DNA of 64,000 nucleotides from Thiocapsa sp. GTDB lineage: Bacteria; Pseudomonadota; Gammaproteobacteria; Chromatiales; Chromatiaceae. A program made the translations under genes and the position numbers. The stretch spans positions 2,980,001-3,044,000 of the forward strand of contig NZ_CP073760.1 of the NCBI RefSeq assembly GCF_018399035.1, written 5' to 3'. Of this stretch, positions 37,664-48,318 are shown piece by piece. The notes beneath the pieces were generated by a model. The model was not told where the DNA came from and ran no database searches. It worked only from the letters and a program-made list of their open reading frames with translations. The stretch's first letter is position 1, and each line of letters begins with the position of its first letter.

Positions 37664-39090
37664 GCCCCCGACCCGACCATCAGGCTCGGCAGACGCGCCG
37701 CCAGGCCGCCGATGTCGCCGGCCCCCATCATCAGCACCATGTCGCCGTCGAGCACCAGGTTGTCCAAAAGACCCGGAACCTCGTCGATCGACTGCGCGAA
37801 CACCGGATCCAGCTCGCCGCGCGTACGGATCGCACGGCTCAATGCACGCCCGTCGGCACCCGGGATCGGTGCCTCGCCGGCCGGGTAGACCTCGCACAGG
37901 ACGAGTGCGTCCGGGCTGGAGAGCACCGCCACGAAATCCTCGAACTGCTCCTGGGTCCGCGTAAACCGATGGGGTTGGAAGACCAAGACCAGCCGGCGTC
38001 CGGGCCATCCGGCGCGTGCCGCCGCCAAGGTAGCCGCGATCTCGCGCGGGTGGTGCCCGTAGTCGTCGACCAAGAGCCATCGGCGACCGCGCAGGTCGGT
38101 CAGCTCGCTGATCATGAAGCGACGTCCAACCCCTTCGAAACGGGACAGGGCGCGCACGATCGCATCGTCCTCCACACCCAGCTCGAGCGCGACGCTGATG
38201 GCGGCCAGCGCGTTCAGCACGTTGTGTCGACCGGGCAGGTTGAGATCGATCTCCAACGGGGAATCGAGGTCACGCGCCTCGACGCGAAAACGGGTGCGCA
38301 TGCCGTCCTGCCGGATCTCGACCGCGCGCACGTCGGCCTCCGGGCGCGTGCCGTAGGTGCGCACCGGGCGCGGCATCGACTCGACCAGGGCACGAATCTC
38401 GTCGTCGTCGATACAGAGCACCGCGAGGCCGTAAAAGGGCAGATGGTGCAAAAACTCCATGAAGGTGCTGCGCAACCGATTGAAATCGTTGCCGTAGGTG
38501 TGCATATGATCGGCATCGATGTTGGTGACGATCGAGATCATGGGCTGCAGATAGAGGAAGGAGGCATCGCTCTCGTCGGCCTCGGCGACCAGATACTTGG
38601 TGGTCCCCAGCTTGGCATTGGCGCCTGCGCTGTTGAGCCGACCGCCGATCACGAAGGTCGGATCGAGCCCGCCCTCGGCCAGAATGCTGGCCACCAGACT
38701 GGTGGTTGTCGTCTTACCGTGCGTGCCGGCCACCGCGACGCCGTAGTAGAAGCGCATCAGCTCGGCGAGCATCTCGGCACGACGCACGATCGGGATACGT
38801 CCGGCGCGCGCGCTCTGGATCTCGGGATTGGTCTCGTCGATCGCGCTCGACACCACGACGGCGTCGGCATCCGCGACCTGCTCGGCCCGGTGTCCGATGA
38901 AGATCTCGACACCCAACCCCTGGAGACGACGCGTCGCATCGCTCTCGCGCAGATCCGACCCCGCGACCTCGTAGCCCAGATTGGCCATCAGCTCGGCAAT
39001 GCCGCTCATCCCGGAGCCACCGATCCCCACGAAGTGGAGTCGGCGCACCCGACCCATCCGGGCAGCGGTATGTTGAAGATGTGCGCTCAT
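37660..39090 (-). CDS. murC: UDP-N-acetylmuramate--L-alanine ligase MurC
   Basis: MurC adds L-Ala to UDP-MurNAc. The 476-residue product has the N-terminal [16 protein letters not shown] loop, ATP loop [27 protein letters not shown] and [15 protein letters not shown]. All core Mur ligase motifs are intact, in contrast to the MurE-like gene of this cluster. ATG 39090 overlaps murG by four bases. Confidence 0.98.
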   Translation of the reverse strand: MSAHLQHTAARMGRVRRLHFVGIGGSGMSGIAELMANLGYEVAGSDLRESDATRRLQGLGVEIFIGHRAEQVADADAVVVSSAIDETNPEIQSARAGRIPIVRRAEMLAELMRFYYGVAVAGTHGKTTTTSLVASILAEGGLDPTFVIGGRLNSAGANAKLGTTKYLVAEADESDASFLYLQPMISIVTNIDADHMHTYGNDFNRLRSTFMEFLHHLPFYGLAVLCIDDDEIRALVESMPRPVRTYGTRPEADVRAVEIRQDGMRTRFRVEARDLDSPLEIDLNLPGRHNVLNALAAISVALELGVEDDAIVRALSRFEGVGRRFMISELTDLRGRRWLLVDDYGHHPREIAATLAAARAGWPGRRLVLVFQPHRFTRTQEQFEDFVAVLSSPDALVLCEVYPAGEAPIPGADGRALSRAIRTRGELDPVFAQSIDEVPGLLDNLVLDGDMVLMMGAGDIGGLAARLPSLMVGSGA

Positions 39091-40181
39091 CGACCGGCAA
39101 CCTCCAAGCAAGCAGACGCGATCCGTCCGGCGGCATCCGGCTGGGCGCGCGCGCGCGCCGCATCGGCCATCGTCGATAGGGTCTCGCGATCGCCCAGCAG
39201 TTCAATCAGCAGCGCAGTCAAACCGGCAACGGTCAGATCGCGTTGAATCACGAGTCGCGCCGCGCCGACATCGGACAGATAGCGGGCGTTGCCGACTTGA
39301 TGGTCGTCGACCGCGAACGGATACGGCACCAAGACCGCGGCGACACCGGCTGCGGCCAGCTCCGAGACCGTGAGCGCGCCGGCCCGGCAGACGACCAGAT
39401 CGGCCCAACCGTAGGCTTCGGCCATGTCGTCGATAAAAGGCGCAACCTCCGCCTCGACGCCGACCGCACGATAGGCCTCCTGCGCGGTCTCGAGCGTGCG
39501 CTCGCCGGCCTGATGGCGCACGCGCGGACGCAGCTCCGCCGGCAGCGCCGCCAGCGCGGCGGGGACCATCTCGTTGAGGACCTGAGCCCCGAGCGAGCCG
39601 CCCAGAATCAGCAGTCGAGCCGGCTCGGCGGTCCCTTGCGTACGCCGCCGCGCCAGACGTTCGCGCGGCGGCGGCAGATCGAGGATCGCGCGGCGCACCG
39701 GATTTCCGCACGCGTGCGCACCACGCGCACCCGGGAAGCTCCCGGGAAAGGCCTCGAACACCCGCGTGGCGATCCGCGCCAGCCACTGATTGGTCATCCC
39801 CGGCACGAAGTTCTGCTCGTGGATCACCAGCGGAAACCCCAGCACGCGAGCGGCCAAGCCGCCGGGTCCGGAGGCGAATCCACCCATCCCCAAGACCACC
39901 GACGGGCGACGCCGACGCAGGATTCGTGCGGCCTGCCGGAGTGCAACCGCGATCTTGAAGGGGGCACCAAGGATCTGAGCGACCCCCTTGCCGCGCAGGC
40001 CCTCGATGCGGATCCACTCCATCTCAAAGCCGTGCTCGGGCACCAGACGCGACTCCATCCCGCGACGCGTGCCGATCCAGAAGACGCTCACACCCTGCTC
40101 GCGCAGACGCTCGGCGACCGCAAGCGCAGGAAAGACATGCCCGCCGGTGCCACCGGCCATGACGGCTACGCGCGTACCCAT
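39087..40181 (-). CDS. murG: UDP-GlcNAc:lipid I transferase MurG (in frame with FtsW, no stop between)
   Basis: MurG converts lipid I to lipid II at the inner face of the membrane. From Met 40181 the product is 364 residues, the family norm: [20 protein letters not shown] (first G-loop), [45 protein letters not shown] and [17 protein letters not shown] are all intact. The reading frame of FtsW runs without a stop into this ATG, so the product may be the C-terminal part of a 764-residue fusion, or murG may be translated internally. No clear ribosome-binding site precedes 40181 (CTCGGGGGGCGGCC is a poor one). Confidence 0.95.
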   Translation of the reverse strand: MGTRVAVMAGGTGGHVFPALAVAERLREQGVSVFWIGTRRGMESRLVPEHGFEMEWIRIEGLRGKGVAQILGAPFKIAVALRQAARILRRRRPSVVLGMGGFASGPGGLAARVLGFPLVIHEQNFVPGMTNQWLARIATRVFEAFPGSFPGARGAHACGNPVRRAILDLPPPRERLARRRTQGTAEPARLLILGGSLGAQVLNEMVPAALAALPAELRPRVRHQAGERTLETAQEAYRAVGVEAEVAPFIDDMAEAYGWADLVVCRAGALTVSELAAAGVAAVLVPYPFAVDDHQVGNARYLSDVGAARLVIQRDLTVAGLTALLIELLGDRETLSTMADAARARAQPDAAGRIASACLEVAGR

Positions 40182-41381
40182 GGCCGCCCCCCGAGTAGGC
40201 CCCTTCTCGGCCTCGATGCGACGCACCATCGCGTCGATCCGCAACAGAATCGCGATCGACATACAGGCAGCGATCAGGCTGTTGCTCCCGTAGCTCAAGA
40301 AGGGCAGCGTCAAGCCCTTGGTCGGCAACATTCCGACATTCACACCGATATTCACGAAGGCCTGCAGACCGAGACCGAGACCGACCCCCTGGGCGACATA
40401 GGCGGAGAACCGTTCGCCGACGGCCTCCGCGCGCGCCCCGATCGAGAAGGCCCGCCACGTCAGGAACGCGAAGGCCGCGATCAGCACCAGCATCCCGACC
40501 AGCCCGAGCTCCTCGCCGATGACCGATGCAATAAAGTCGGTATGGGCCTCCGGAAGAAAGAACTGCTTCTGGATCCCGTTGCCCAGCCCCACGCCGAGCC
40601 ATTCACCCCGCCCGAAAGCGATCAAGGCCTGGCTCAACTGATAGCCGGTGTTGAACGGGTCCTGAAAGGGATCGAGAAAGGAGGTCACGCGCCGTAATCG
40701 ATAGGGCGAGATGACGACCAGCACCAAGAGCCCGGCGGCGACGACCAGGAACAAGACCACGAAGGGCATGAGGCTGACACCGCCCAAAAACAGCATCCCC
40801 ATGACGGTCGCCAGAATGACCGCCGTGGTCCCGAAGTCGGGCTGCTGGAGGATCAATGCACCGGCGATTCCGATCAAAACCATGGGCCGGATAAATCCCG
40901 AGATCCGGTTGACCACGTCGTCGGCATGGCGCACCAGATATCCGGAGACATAGATGACGGCAAACAGCTTCACCAGCTCGGAGGGCTGAAGATTCAGCGG
41001 CCCGAGCGGGATCCAACGCGTCGCGCCGTTGACCTCGCGGCCCACGCCCGGCACCAGCACCAAGACGAGCGACAGGAGACCGAGCAGGAACAGCCAAACC
41101 CCGCCGCGCTCCCACCACTCGACGGGCACGCTGTAGGCCAGGACAGCCGCGGTCAAGGCGAGGCCCAGCGCAAAGCCATGGCGCGTCACGTAATAGAAGG
41201 GATCGTCGCAGCAGTTGGCCGCGATCGACATCGATGCCGAGGCCACCATCACAAAGCCGAACGCCACCAACCCCAGCGCGCAAACGAGCAAGGGGTAGTC
41301 CACCGGGGCGACCGAACGCTCGCGCCTGCGTTGTGCGCTGCGCGCTGGATTTCCACGCACCTGGCGGGCGGCGACCGTCAT
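40182..41381 (-). CDS. ftsW: Peptidoglycan polymerase FtsW (continues in frame into MurG)
   Basis: FtsW is the SEDS-family glycan polymerase of the septum. The 400-residue domain has about ten membrane helices and the SEDS motifs ATRWIPLGPLNLQPSELVKL, QQPDFGTTAVIL and EAHTDFIASVIGEELGLVG, with PFLSYGSNSLIAACMSIAIL near the end. The last FtsW residues, RIEAEKGPTRGAA, run directly into the MurG Met with no stop codon. A run of six G (CGGGGGGCGG) lies at the junction; a one-base change would give a stop inside murG, so the fusion needs checking. Start ATG 41381 overlaps the murD stop by four bases. Confidence 0.93.
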
Positions 41382-42730
41382 GCGCCGAGCCCCCGCACCG
41401 CCTCGGCGAAGACCCGCCCGCGATGCTCGTAACTGTCGAACATATCGAAACTGGCGCAGGCCGGCGAGAGGAGGACCGTATCGCCGGGCCGGGCGATCGC
41501 CGCCGCCCGAGCGACCGCATCCTGCATGCTCGCGGCCTCCGACAGCGGGACCTCGCCGTCCAACGCCTGCGCAATCAGCCCGGCATCCCGTCCGATCAGG
41601 ACCACTGCGCGCGTCGTACGCTTGACCGCCGAGCGCAGAGGTGAGAAGTCGGCACCCTTGCCCTCGCCGCCGGCGATCAGGACGGCACGACCGGTGCTTC
41701 CCGGAGGAATCAACCCGTCGAGAGCCGCCACGGTCGCCCCCGGGTTCGTCCCCTTGGAGTCGTCGTACCAGCGCACGCCGTCGCGTTCGGCAACCAGCTC
41801 GCTGCGGTGCGGCAGGCCCGAGAAGCGCCGCAGAACAGCGCAGGCCGGCTCCATCGGCAGGCCGCATCCGCCGGCGAGCGCCAAGGCTGCAAGGGCGTTC
41901 GCCAGGTTGTGCAGACCCGCAATGCGGACCTCGGAGGCCGGCATCAGGGGCTGCGTTCCTCGGCAGAGCCAACGCGCCCCGTCGTGGAGGCACAGCCCGA
42001 AGTCGCTGCCCGTCGGCTCGCCGAGGGTGAATCCGATCTCGAGTGCGGCATCCCGCGGCATGGCCACGACGATCGGATCATCCCGATTCACGACGGCGAC
42101 CCGCGCCCCCCGGTAGATGCGTCCCTTGGTCTGCGCATAGGCGTCCAGATCGGGGTAGCGGTCCATGTGGTCGGCCGAGAGATTGAGCACGACCGCCACA
42201 TCGGCGTGCAGACTAAAGGTCGTCTCCAACTGGAAGCTCGAAAGCTCCAGGACATAGCGCTCGGTCGATGCCTCGAGCAGCTCCAATGCGGGCTCGCCCA
42301 GATTCCCGCCGACGGACACGCGCTGCCCTGCGGCCGCTGCCATCTGCCCGACCAGGGTCGTGACCGTACTCTTGCCGTTCGATCCGGTGATGGCGCAGAT
42401 CGGGGCCTGCGCGGCACGCGCGAAGAGCTCGACGTCGCCGACGACCTCGACACCGCGCGCCATCGCAGCCTGCACCAAAGGCTCGGAGACGGGAACACCC
42501 GGACTGACGACCAGACGCGCGGCGGCTGCGAAGGCTTCGGGCGCGAAGCCGCCGACGAAGACCGCGACCTCCGGCATCTCGTCACGCAATTGCTGCAAGC
42601 CGGGCGGATTCTCGCGCGAGTCGGTCACGGCCGTCGCGATGCCTTGCGAGCGCAAATAACGGGCACAGGAGAGCCCTGTCTTGCCGAGCCCGACCACCAG
42701 GGTCTTCGCGGTATCCGACAGCAGACTCAT
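41378..42730 (-). CDS. murD: UDP-N-acetylmuramoyl-L-alanine--D-glutamate ligase MurD
   Basis: MurD adds D-Glu to the growing stem peptide. The 450-residue product shows LVVGLGKTGLSCARYL, VVSPGVPVSEPLV, the ATP loop AITGSNGKSTVTTL, LNLSADHMDRYPDLDAY and WYDDSKGTNPGATVAAL, so all core ligase residues are present. Start ATG 42730 (MSLLSDTAKTLVV); a longer frame to 42811 has no family match. The 112-bp gap to mraY has no obvious signal. Confidence 0.97.
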   Translation of the reverse strand: MSLLSDTAKTLVVGLGKTGLSCARYLRSQGIATAVTDSRENPPGLQQLRDEMPEVAVFVGGFAPEAFAAAARLVVSPGVPVSEPLVQAAMARGVEVVGDVELFARAAQAPICAITGSNGKSTVTTLVGQMAAAAGQRVSVGGNLGEPALELLEASTERYVLELSSFQLETTFSLHADVAVVLNLSADHMDRYPDLDAYAQTKGRIYRGARVAVVNRDDPIVVAMPRDAALEIGFTLGEPTGSDFGLCLHDGARWLCRGTQPLMPASEVRIAGLHNLANALAALALAGGCGLPMEPACAVLRRFSGLPHRSELVAERDGVRWYDDSKGTNPGATVAALDGLIPPGSTGRAVLIAGGEGKGADFSPLRSAVKRTTRAVVLIGRDAGLIAQALDGEVPLSEAASMQDAVARAAAIARPGDTVLLSPACASFDMFDSYEHRGRVFAEAVRGLGA

Positions 42731-42842
42731 CGCACCTGCTCGCAAGACATGCGCGGACCCGTGCCGCGATTGTCCGTTTCGATCGCTTTCATTCCCCCCC
42801 CGTCGAATCAAAGCCTACACGAACCCAAGGTTGACGCTGCGC

Positions 42843-43925
42843 CTACCGGATCTTCAAGCTCGCCAATCCGACCAGCACCAGAACCACCGTCACGATCCAG
42901 AAGCGCACGATGACACGCGGCTCGGGCCAGCCCTTAAGCTCGAAATGATGGTGGATCGGCGCCATGCGGAAGATGCGCTTGCCGGTAAGCTTGAAGGACA
43001 TCACCTGCATCATCACCGAGATGGTCTCGACGACGAAGACGCCGCCCATGATGAAAAGGACCAGCTCCTGGCGCGCTGCCACGGCCACGACACCGAGCGC
43101 GGCACCCAGAGCCAAGGCACCCACGTCCCCCATGAAGACCTGTGCCGGATAGGCGTTGAACCAGAGAAAACCCAAACCCGCGCCGACCAGTGCGCCGCAG
43201 AAGACAACCAGCTCGCCGACCTCCGGGATGTGCGGGATCAGGAGATAGCTCGAGATCGGTCCATGGCTCGCGGCATAGACGAAGACCGCCAATGCGCCGG
43301 CCACCAAGACCGTCGGCATGACGGCGAGACCGTCCAGACCATCCGTGAGATTCACCGCGTTGCTGGCCCCGACGATCACGAAATAGGTCATCAAGATGAA
43401 CCAGGGCCCGAGTTGGATCGAGACGTCCTTCAGGTACGGAATCAGCAGCTCGGTCTCCGCCGGCGAGCCTGCCGTCACATAGAGCGCGATCGCCGCGGAA
43501 AAGCCCGCGACCGTCTGCCAGAGATACTTCCAGCGCGCCGCCAATCCGCGCGGGTTGCGCAGCACCAGCTTCTTGTAGTCGTCCACCAGGCCGACCAGGC
43601 CGAACGCAAGCGTGGTCAGGAGCACGATCCAGACATAGCGGTTGTCCAGATCGGCCCACAACAGCGTGCTGACCGCGACCGCCACGAGGATGAGCGCACC
43701 GCCCATGGTCGGCGTGCCGGCCTTGGACAGATGACTCTGCGGGCCGTCGTCGCGCACCATCTGACCGACCTTGTAGGCGCGCAGACGAGTGATCATCGGC
43801 CGACCGACGAGCAGAGCGATCGCAAGCGCCGTGAGCACGCCCATGATGGCGCGCAGGGTCAGATACCGGAAGACATTGAATCCGGTCTGAAACTGCGACA
43901 GCCATTCGACAAGGTAAAGCAACAC
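42843..43925 (-). CDS. mraY: Phospho-MurNAc-pentapeptide transferase MraY
   Basis: MraY transfers phospho-MurNAc-pentapeptide to undecaprenyl phosphate, giving lipid I. The 360-residue product has ten membrane segments and the catalytic motifs [25 protein letters not shown] (Asp pair), [15 protein letters not shown] and [15 protein letters not shown], ending with the [11 protein letters not shown]is cluster. GTG 43925 is the start, abutting the murF stop TAG (43926-43928) with no gap. Confidence 0.98.
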   Translation of the reverse strand: MLLYLVEWLSQFQTGFNVFRYLTLRAIMGVLTALAIALLVGRPMITRLRAYKVGQMVRDDGPQSHLSKAGTPTMGGALILVAVAVSTLLWADLDNRYVWIVLLTTLAFGLVGLVDDYKKLVLRNPRGLAARWKYLWQTVAGFSAAIALYVTAGSPAETELLIPYLKDVSIQLGPWFILMTYFVIVGASNAVNLTDGLDGLAVMPTVLVAGALAVFVYAASHGPISSYLLIPHIPEVGELVVFCGALVGAGLGFLWFNAYPAQVFMGDVGALALGAALGVVAVAARQELVLFIMGGVFVVETISVMMQVMSFKLTGKRIFRMAPIHHHFELKGWPEPRVIVRFWIVTVVLVLVGLASLKIR

Positions 43926-45299
43926 CTAACTCTCTCCTACGGCGCACAGCGCCTCGACGATCTGCTCCATCCGAGCGGAGCGCGAACCCTTGACCAGAAT
44001 ACGGTCGCCTGCGGACATCTCGGTCCGAAGCGCACGCACGAGATCCATCTGGTCGGTAAAGTGGCGGGCGCCCTCGCCGAAGGCGGACGTCGCCGACGTG
44101 CTCAGGATACCCACGCTGAACAGACGATCGATGCCGGCCTCGCGCGCGCTCTCGCCGACCTCGCGGTGCAGGGCCTCGGCCTCCGAGCCCAGCTCGGCAA
44201 GGTCGCCCAAGACCAGCCAGCGCCGACCCGACAGGCCCGCAAGGACCTGAATCGCTGCGGCGATCGAGTCCGGGTTGGCGTTGTAGGTATCGTCGATGAC
44301 GCCGATCTCGCCACACCGACGGGGGCAGAGACGCCCCTTCACGGGCATCAGCGTCGCAAGACCCGCCTGGATCGCGGCCGGCTCGATCCCGAGCGCCAAC
44401 GCCGTCGCAGCGGCGGCCAAGGCGTTGCGGGCGTTGTGCTCGCCGGCCAGACGCAGGGCAATCGGGATCGCCTTGCCCTCGTGATGCGCGACGACATGAG
44501 TGCTGAAACCCGCCTCGGTCCACTCGACCCGGATCGCCGAGCGATCCGCCCGGAGGTCTGTATCGCCCTCCAGTCCGAACGTCAGGGTGCGACGACCCGC
44601 GGCCAGCTCGCGCCAGAGACCCGCGTACGGGGAATCGCCGGCGAACACGAAAACCCCCTCGCTCGGCAGACCCCGGGCGATCTCGCCTTTAGCGCCGGCA
44701 ACGCCGTCGACGCTGCCGAAGCCCTCCAGGTGAGCGCGTCCGGCATTGGTGATGAGTGCGACATCGGGACGGGCGATGTCGGTCATATAACCGATCTCGC
44801 CGTGGTGGTTGGCGCCCATTTCCAGGACGAGAAAGGTCTCGTCACGGGCGCCTAAAAGGGTCAAGGGCATCCCGATATCGTTGTTCAGATTGCCGCGGGT
44901 CGCGCGGACGCTGCCGACCTGATCGAGGATGGCCGCAACCATCTCCTTCACCGTGGTCTTGCCGTTGCTCCCCGTGATGGCGACGACCCGACCGGGGAAG
45001 ACATCGCGCCAAGCCGCGGCGAGGGCCCCGAGCCCGGAGCGGGTGTCCTCGACGATCCACTGCGGCAGATCCACCGGAAGCGGATGGTCGACCATCGCCG
45101 CGACGGCACCCGCCGCGCGCGCGGCGGCGACATGGTCATGCCCGTCAAAGCGCTCGCCGCGTAGGGCGACGAAGAGCTGGCCGCTGCAATCGGCACGGCT
45201 GTCGGTGCCGACCGAGTCGAAGCGGCGATCTTCGCCTTCGCGACGGGCACCGGCGAGACGGCCACCGGCGCGAGCAACGGCTTCGGAGAGAGACCACAT
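43926..45299 (-). CDS. murF: UDP-N-acetylmuramoyl-tripeptide--D-Ala-D-Ala ligase MurF
   Basis: MurF attaches D-Ala-D-Ala. The 457-residue product is of normal length with intact motifs: N-terminal DSRADCSGQLFVALRGERFDGHDH (in two parts), ITGSNGKTTVKEMVAAIL, LVLEMGANHHGEIGYMT, ALITNAGRAHLEGFGS and VIDDTYNANPDSIAAA. ATG 45299 overlaps the upstream gene stop (TGATG). It follows the unusual MurE-like gene directly. Confidence 0.97.
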   Translation of the reverse strand: MWSLSEAVARAGGRLAGARREGEDRRFDSVGTDSRADCSGQLFVALRGERFDGHDHVAAARAAGAVAAMVDHPLPVDLPQWIVEDTRSGLGALAAAWRDVFPGRVVAITGSNGKTTVKEMVAAILDQVGSVRATRGNLNNDIGMPLTLLGARDETFLVLEMGANHHGEIGYMTDIARPDVALITNAGRAHLEGFGSVDGVAGAKGEIARGLPSEGVFVFAGDSPYAGLWRELAAGRRTLTFGLEGDTDLRADRSAIRVEWTEAGFSTHVVAHHEGKAIPIALRLAGEHNARNALAAAATALALGIEPAAIQAGLATLMPVKGRLCPRRCGEIGVIDDTYNANPDSIAAAIQVLAGLSGRRWLVLGDLAELGSEAEALHREVGESAREAGIDRLFSVGILSTSATSAFGEGARHFTDQMDLVRALRTEMSAGDRILVKGSRSARMEQIVEALCAVGES

Positions 45300-46552
45300 C
45301 ACCGACGACCCTCCTGCCATTCCCGCAGGGCCTCGACCACTTGGGCGCGGTCGCTGAAACGCACCTTGAGCTCGCCCATCTCCTGGATCGTCTCGTGGCC
45401 TTTGCCGGCCACGAGCACGGCATCGCCGATGCCGGCCAGCGCGATCGCGGTACGGATCGCGAGGGCGCGTCGGCGTCTTACCCGCACACGGCTCGGATCG
45501 ACGACGCCGGCGAGGATATCCGCGACGATCGTCTCGCCGCACTCCCCGCGCGGGTTGTCGTCGGCGAGGATTACCTCGTCGCTCAGACGCTCGGCAATGG
45601 CACCCATGACGGGGCGAATGGCGGGATCACGCTCGCCGGCGCAGCCGAACACCGTGAAGATGCGTCGCGGGCGGTGTTTCCGCAGATTCACGAGCGCCGT
45701 TTCAAGTGCGGCCGGCGTCCGGGCCTCGTCGACCACGATCAGCGGCGTGCGCGCGTCGCCGAAGCATTCCATGCGCCCGGGCACGCCCTGGATGCGGCTC
45801 GACTCCCGTGCAGCGCGCTCGAGCGGAAGGCCGCGCGCAAGCAGCACGGCCATGACGGCGAGAAGATTGGCCGCATTGAAGGCGCCGATCAGGCCGACGG
45901 CGAGATCCGCCTCGGAACAGGCATCGCGCGTCTCGCAGGCGACGCGCAGACGCAGCCCCCTCGGCATCGGCGCGATCGATCGGGCACGGATGCAGATGTC
46001 GCATGCCGCGAGAAGGTCATCATCGGGCGGCTCCGCGGTCGGATCCGCAACGAACCCCGCAACCCCGACCCCGACGGGCAGAACGCTCAGGATCGTCTTC
46101 GAAAACGGATCGCTCAGATTCAGGACCGCCCACTTCAGACCCGGAGACCTGAAGAGGCGCAAAACAGCCTCGACGATGGCCGGCGACTCGGACGGGGCAC
46201 ACGTTTCGCCGAGATCGACGCCGTCGAGCCCGGTGAAAAGCGCATGACTGAAGTGAACGTCCTCCGCTCGGGCGCGCACGAGCGCGTCGAAGGAGACCTC
46301 GATGGCGACGGCACGCGCACCGCGGGAGCAGAGTCCCTCGAGCGTCGCCTCGAGGCTGCGCACGTCGCGGTCGCCTGTCGTTTTGAGGTCGCCGGGAAAT
46401 CCATAGCCGACCGTGGCGATGACGCCGCAAGGCAACTCGACGGCCAACACCTGAGCGAGCGCGTGGGCAACGCTGGTCTTGCCGCGCGCCCCGACAACAG
46501 CGAAGGTCTCCGAGCATGCGTTCGGCGAACCGAGGACGCGGTCCGCCATCAT
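45299..46552 (-). CDS. MurE-like protein lacking domain 1 and catalytic motifs
   Basis: Its place between ftsI and murF is that of murE, and the C-terminal two-thirds align with MurE (LIGAFNAANLLAVMAVLL, VPGRMECFGDARTPLIVVDEAR, VFGCAGERDPAIRPVMG, DDNPRGECGETI). But the 417-residue product begins at what would be residue 95-100 of MurE, so the UDP-binding domain is absent and ftsI leaves no room for it. The ATP loop is GARGKTS (residues 21-27) rather than GTNGKTT; EVSSHGL has become EVSFDAL, TNLxxDHLDYHG has become TGLDGVDLGETC, and the carbamylated-Lys region is not recognisable. A functional tripeptide ligase seems unlikely from these changes; it may be a remnant, a pseudo-enzyme or a re-purposed ligase. 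MM start at 46552/46549. Confidence 0.85.
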   Translation of the reverse strand: MMADRVLGSPNACSETFAVVGARGKTSVAHALAQVLAVELPCGVIATVGYGFPGDLKTTGDRDVRSLEATLEGLCSRGARAVAIEVSFDALVRARAEDVHFSHALFTGLDGVDLGETCAPSESPAIVEAVLRLFRSPGLKWAVLNLSDPFSKTILSVLPVGVGVAGFVADPTAEPPDDDLLAACDICIRARSIAPMPRGLRLRVACETRDACSEADLAVGLIGAFNAANLLAVMAVLLARGLPLERAARESSRIQGVPGRMECFGDARTPLIVVDEARTPAALETALVNLRKHRPRRIFTVFGCAGERDPAIRPVMGAIAERLSDEVILADDNPRGECGETIVADILAGVVDPSRVRVRRRRALAIRTAIALAGIGDAVLVAGKGHETIQEMGELKVRFSDRAQVVEALREWQEGRR

Positions 46553-48318
46553 GGCTTGACCTCGCGTCGCGCCAGAAGCATCGAGGGCTGCGGATCGTCC
46601 GGCGGGACATTGAACAGACGCAGGGCGCCTTCCATAACCTTCTGGAAGACGGGCGCGGCGACCAATCCGCCGTAGTAGGCCTTGCCCTTGGGCTCGTCGA
46701 TCATCACGGCGATCACCAGGCGCGGCGAACCCGCCGGAGCAAAACCGGCGAACACCGCCTGGTAGAGCCCGCCGCCATAGCCGGCACGCCCTGCGGATTT
46801 TTTGGCCGTTCCGGTCTTTCCGGCAACCCGATAGCCGGTGATGGCGGCACGTCTCGCGGTGCCTTGATCGGAGACCACCGTCTCCATCATCGCCCGCACC
46901 TTGCGTGCCGTTTCGGCGCTGAGGACGCGCGTCTCCTCGCCCGCACGCGCAGGCGACGCGGGATCCTGCCTCAACAGGGAGACCGGGCGCTTGATGCCGT
47001 CGGCAGCCAACACGCCGTAGGATTGCGCCAGCTGCAGTGCGGTCACCGACAACCCGTATCCGAAGGCCTGGGTGGCATGCTCGAAGACGCGCCACGTCGA
47101 ATGATGTCGCAGCACGCCCCGGCTCTCGCCCGGCACGCCGACAGCGGTCGCCTGGCCGAAGCCGAGCTGGTCGTAAAGACCCCAAAGATCACCGTAGCTC
47201 ATCATCTGCGCGATCTTCACGACGCCGACGTTGCTCGATTTGGTGATGACGCCGGTCGTATCGAGGTTGCCGTAATTGCGCACGTCCTTCACGGTGTTGC
47301 GCCCGACCGCCATCGACCCGCCCCGCGTCGCGATCGTCGTCGTCGGCTTGATCAAACCACGCTCCAGTGCGGCGGCCACGACAAACGGCTTGATCGTCGA
47401 GCCCGGCTCCATGACGTCGGTCACGGCACGATTGCGGCGACGCTCGCTGCTGCCGCCGCGCTGGGCGTTCGGGTTGTAGCCCGGCTGGTTGACCATCGCG
47501 AGGATCTCGCCGGTCTCGACATCCAAGGCCACCAGCGTCCCGCCGACCGCCTTGTGCTCGGCAACGGCGGCCTTGAGCTCGCGGTAGGCGAGGAACTGAA
47601 GGCGTCGGTCGATGCTGAGCGCGAGATCCGCGCCCTGGCGCGGCGCACGGACCTGCTCGATCTCCTGCACGATCTGCTGGCGACCGTCGCGAATGACGCG
47701 ACGCAGACCCGGCTCGGATTTCAGCCAGGAGTCGTACGCGAGCTCGATACCTTCCTGGCCCTTGTCGTCGATGTCGGTAAACCCGAGGACGTGCCCGAAG
47801 ACCTCGACACCCGGATAGAAGCGACGGTACTCGGTCTCGAAGTCCACACCGCCGAGATTGTGATCGGCGATGACCTGTCGCACCGCGCGCGCTTCTTCGA
47901 AGCTGACGCGCCGCTTGAGATAGAGAAACCCGCGTTCGGAGGTGGCGTCGAGCCGTTCCTGCAGCGCCTTCGGCTCGAGCCCCAACGCCACGGCCAACGG
48001 CGGGATCGCATCGCGTCGCTCGACCAGCTTGCGCGGCTCGCCCCAGACCGTTTCCACCGGCGTGCTCACCGCCAGCGGCTCGCCGTTGCGGTCGGTGATC
48101 ATGCCGCGACGCGCGGCAATCTCGCCCACGCGCAGATAACGGCGCTCGCCTTCGCTGCGCAGATAGTCGGTCTCGACGACTTGACGATAGAAGACCGCCG
48201 CCGAGAGGACGACGAAGGCGCTCGACAGGACACCGACCAACAGGCGGCGACGCAGCGCGAGATTCGGCCGGGCGCGCCGCGGCTCCGGACGTCGGGGACG
48301 GCGATTACGGGTAGACAC
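46549..48318 (-). CDS. ftsI: Peptidoglycan D,D-transpeptidase FtsI (PBP3)
   Basis: FtsI cross-links septal peptidoglycan and works with FtsW. The 589-residue product has one N-terminal membrane helix (residues 25-45), a dimerisation/pedestal domain and the transpeptidase domain: catalytic Ser in MEPGSTIKPFVVAAALE, SSN in TKSSNVGVVKIA and KTG in VAGKTGTAKKSAG. Start ATG 48318 overlaps ftsL by 14 bases; its stop overlaps the MurE-like gene start. Confidence 0.98.
   Translation of the reverse strand: MSTRNRRPRRPEPRRARPNLALRRRLLVGVLSSAFVVLSAAVFYRQVVETDYLRSEGERRYLRVGEIAARRGMITDRNGEPLAVSTPVETVWGEPRKLVERRDAIPPLAVALGLEPKALQERLDATSERGFLYLKRRVSFEEARAVRQVIADHNLGGVDFETEYRRFYPGVEVFGHVLGFTDIDDKGQEGIELAYDSWLKSEPGLRRVIRDGRQQIVQEIEQVRAPRQGADLALSIDRRLQFLAYRELKAAVAEHKAVGGTLVALDVETGEILAMVNQPGYNPNAQRGGSSERRRNRAVTDVMEPGSTIKPFVVAAALERGLIKPTTTIATRGGSMAVGRNTVKDVRNYGNLDTTGVITKSSNVGVVKIAQMMSYGDLWGLYDQLGFGQATAVGVPGESRGVLRHHSTWRVFEHATQAFGYGLSVTALQLAQSYGVLAADGIKRPVSLLRQDPASPARAGEETRVLSAETARKVRAMMETVVSDQGTARRAAITGYRVAGKTGTAKKSAGRAGYGGGLYQAVFAGFAPAGSPRLVIAVMIDEPKGKAYYGGLVAAPVFQKVMEGALRLFNVPPDDPQPSMLLARREVKP

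Noticed and set aside
45299..47185. Extending the MurE-like gene upstream to recover its missing N-terminal domain
   Set aside because: The frame upstream of 46552 overlaps ftsI and has no resemblance to the MurE N-terminal domain.
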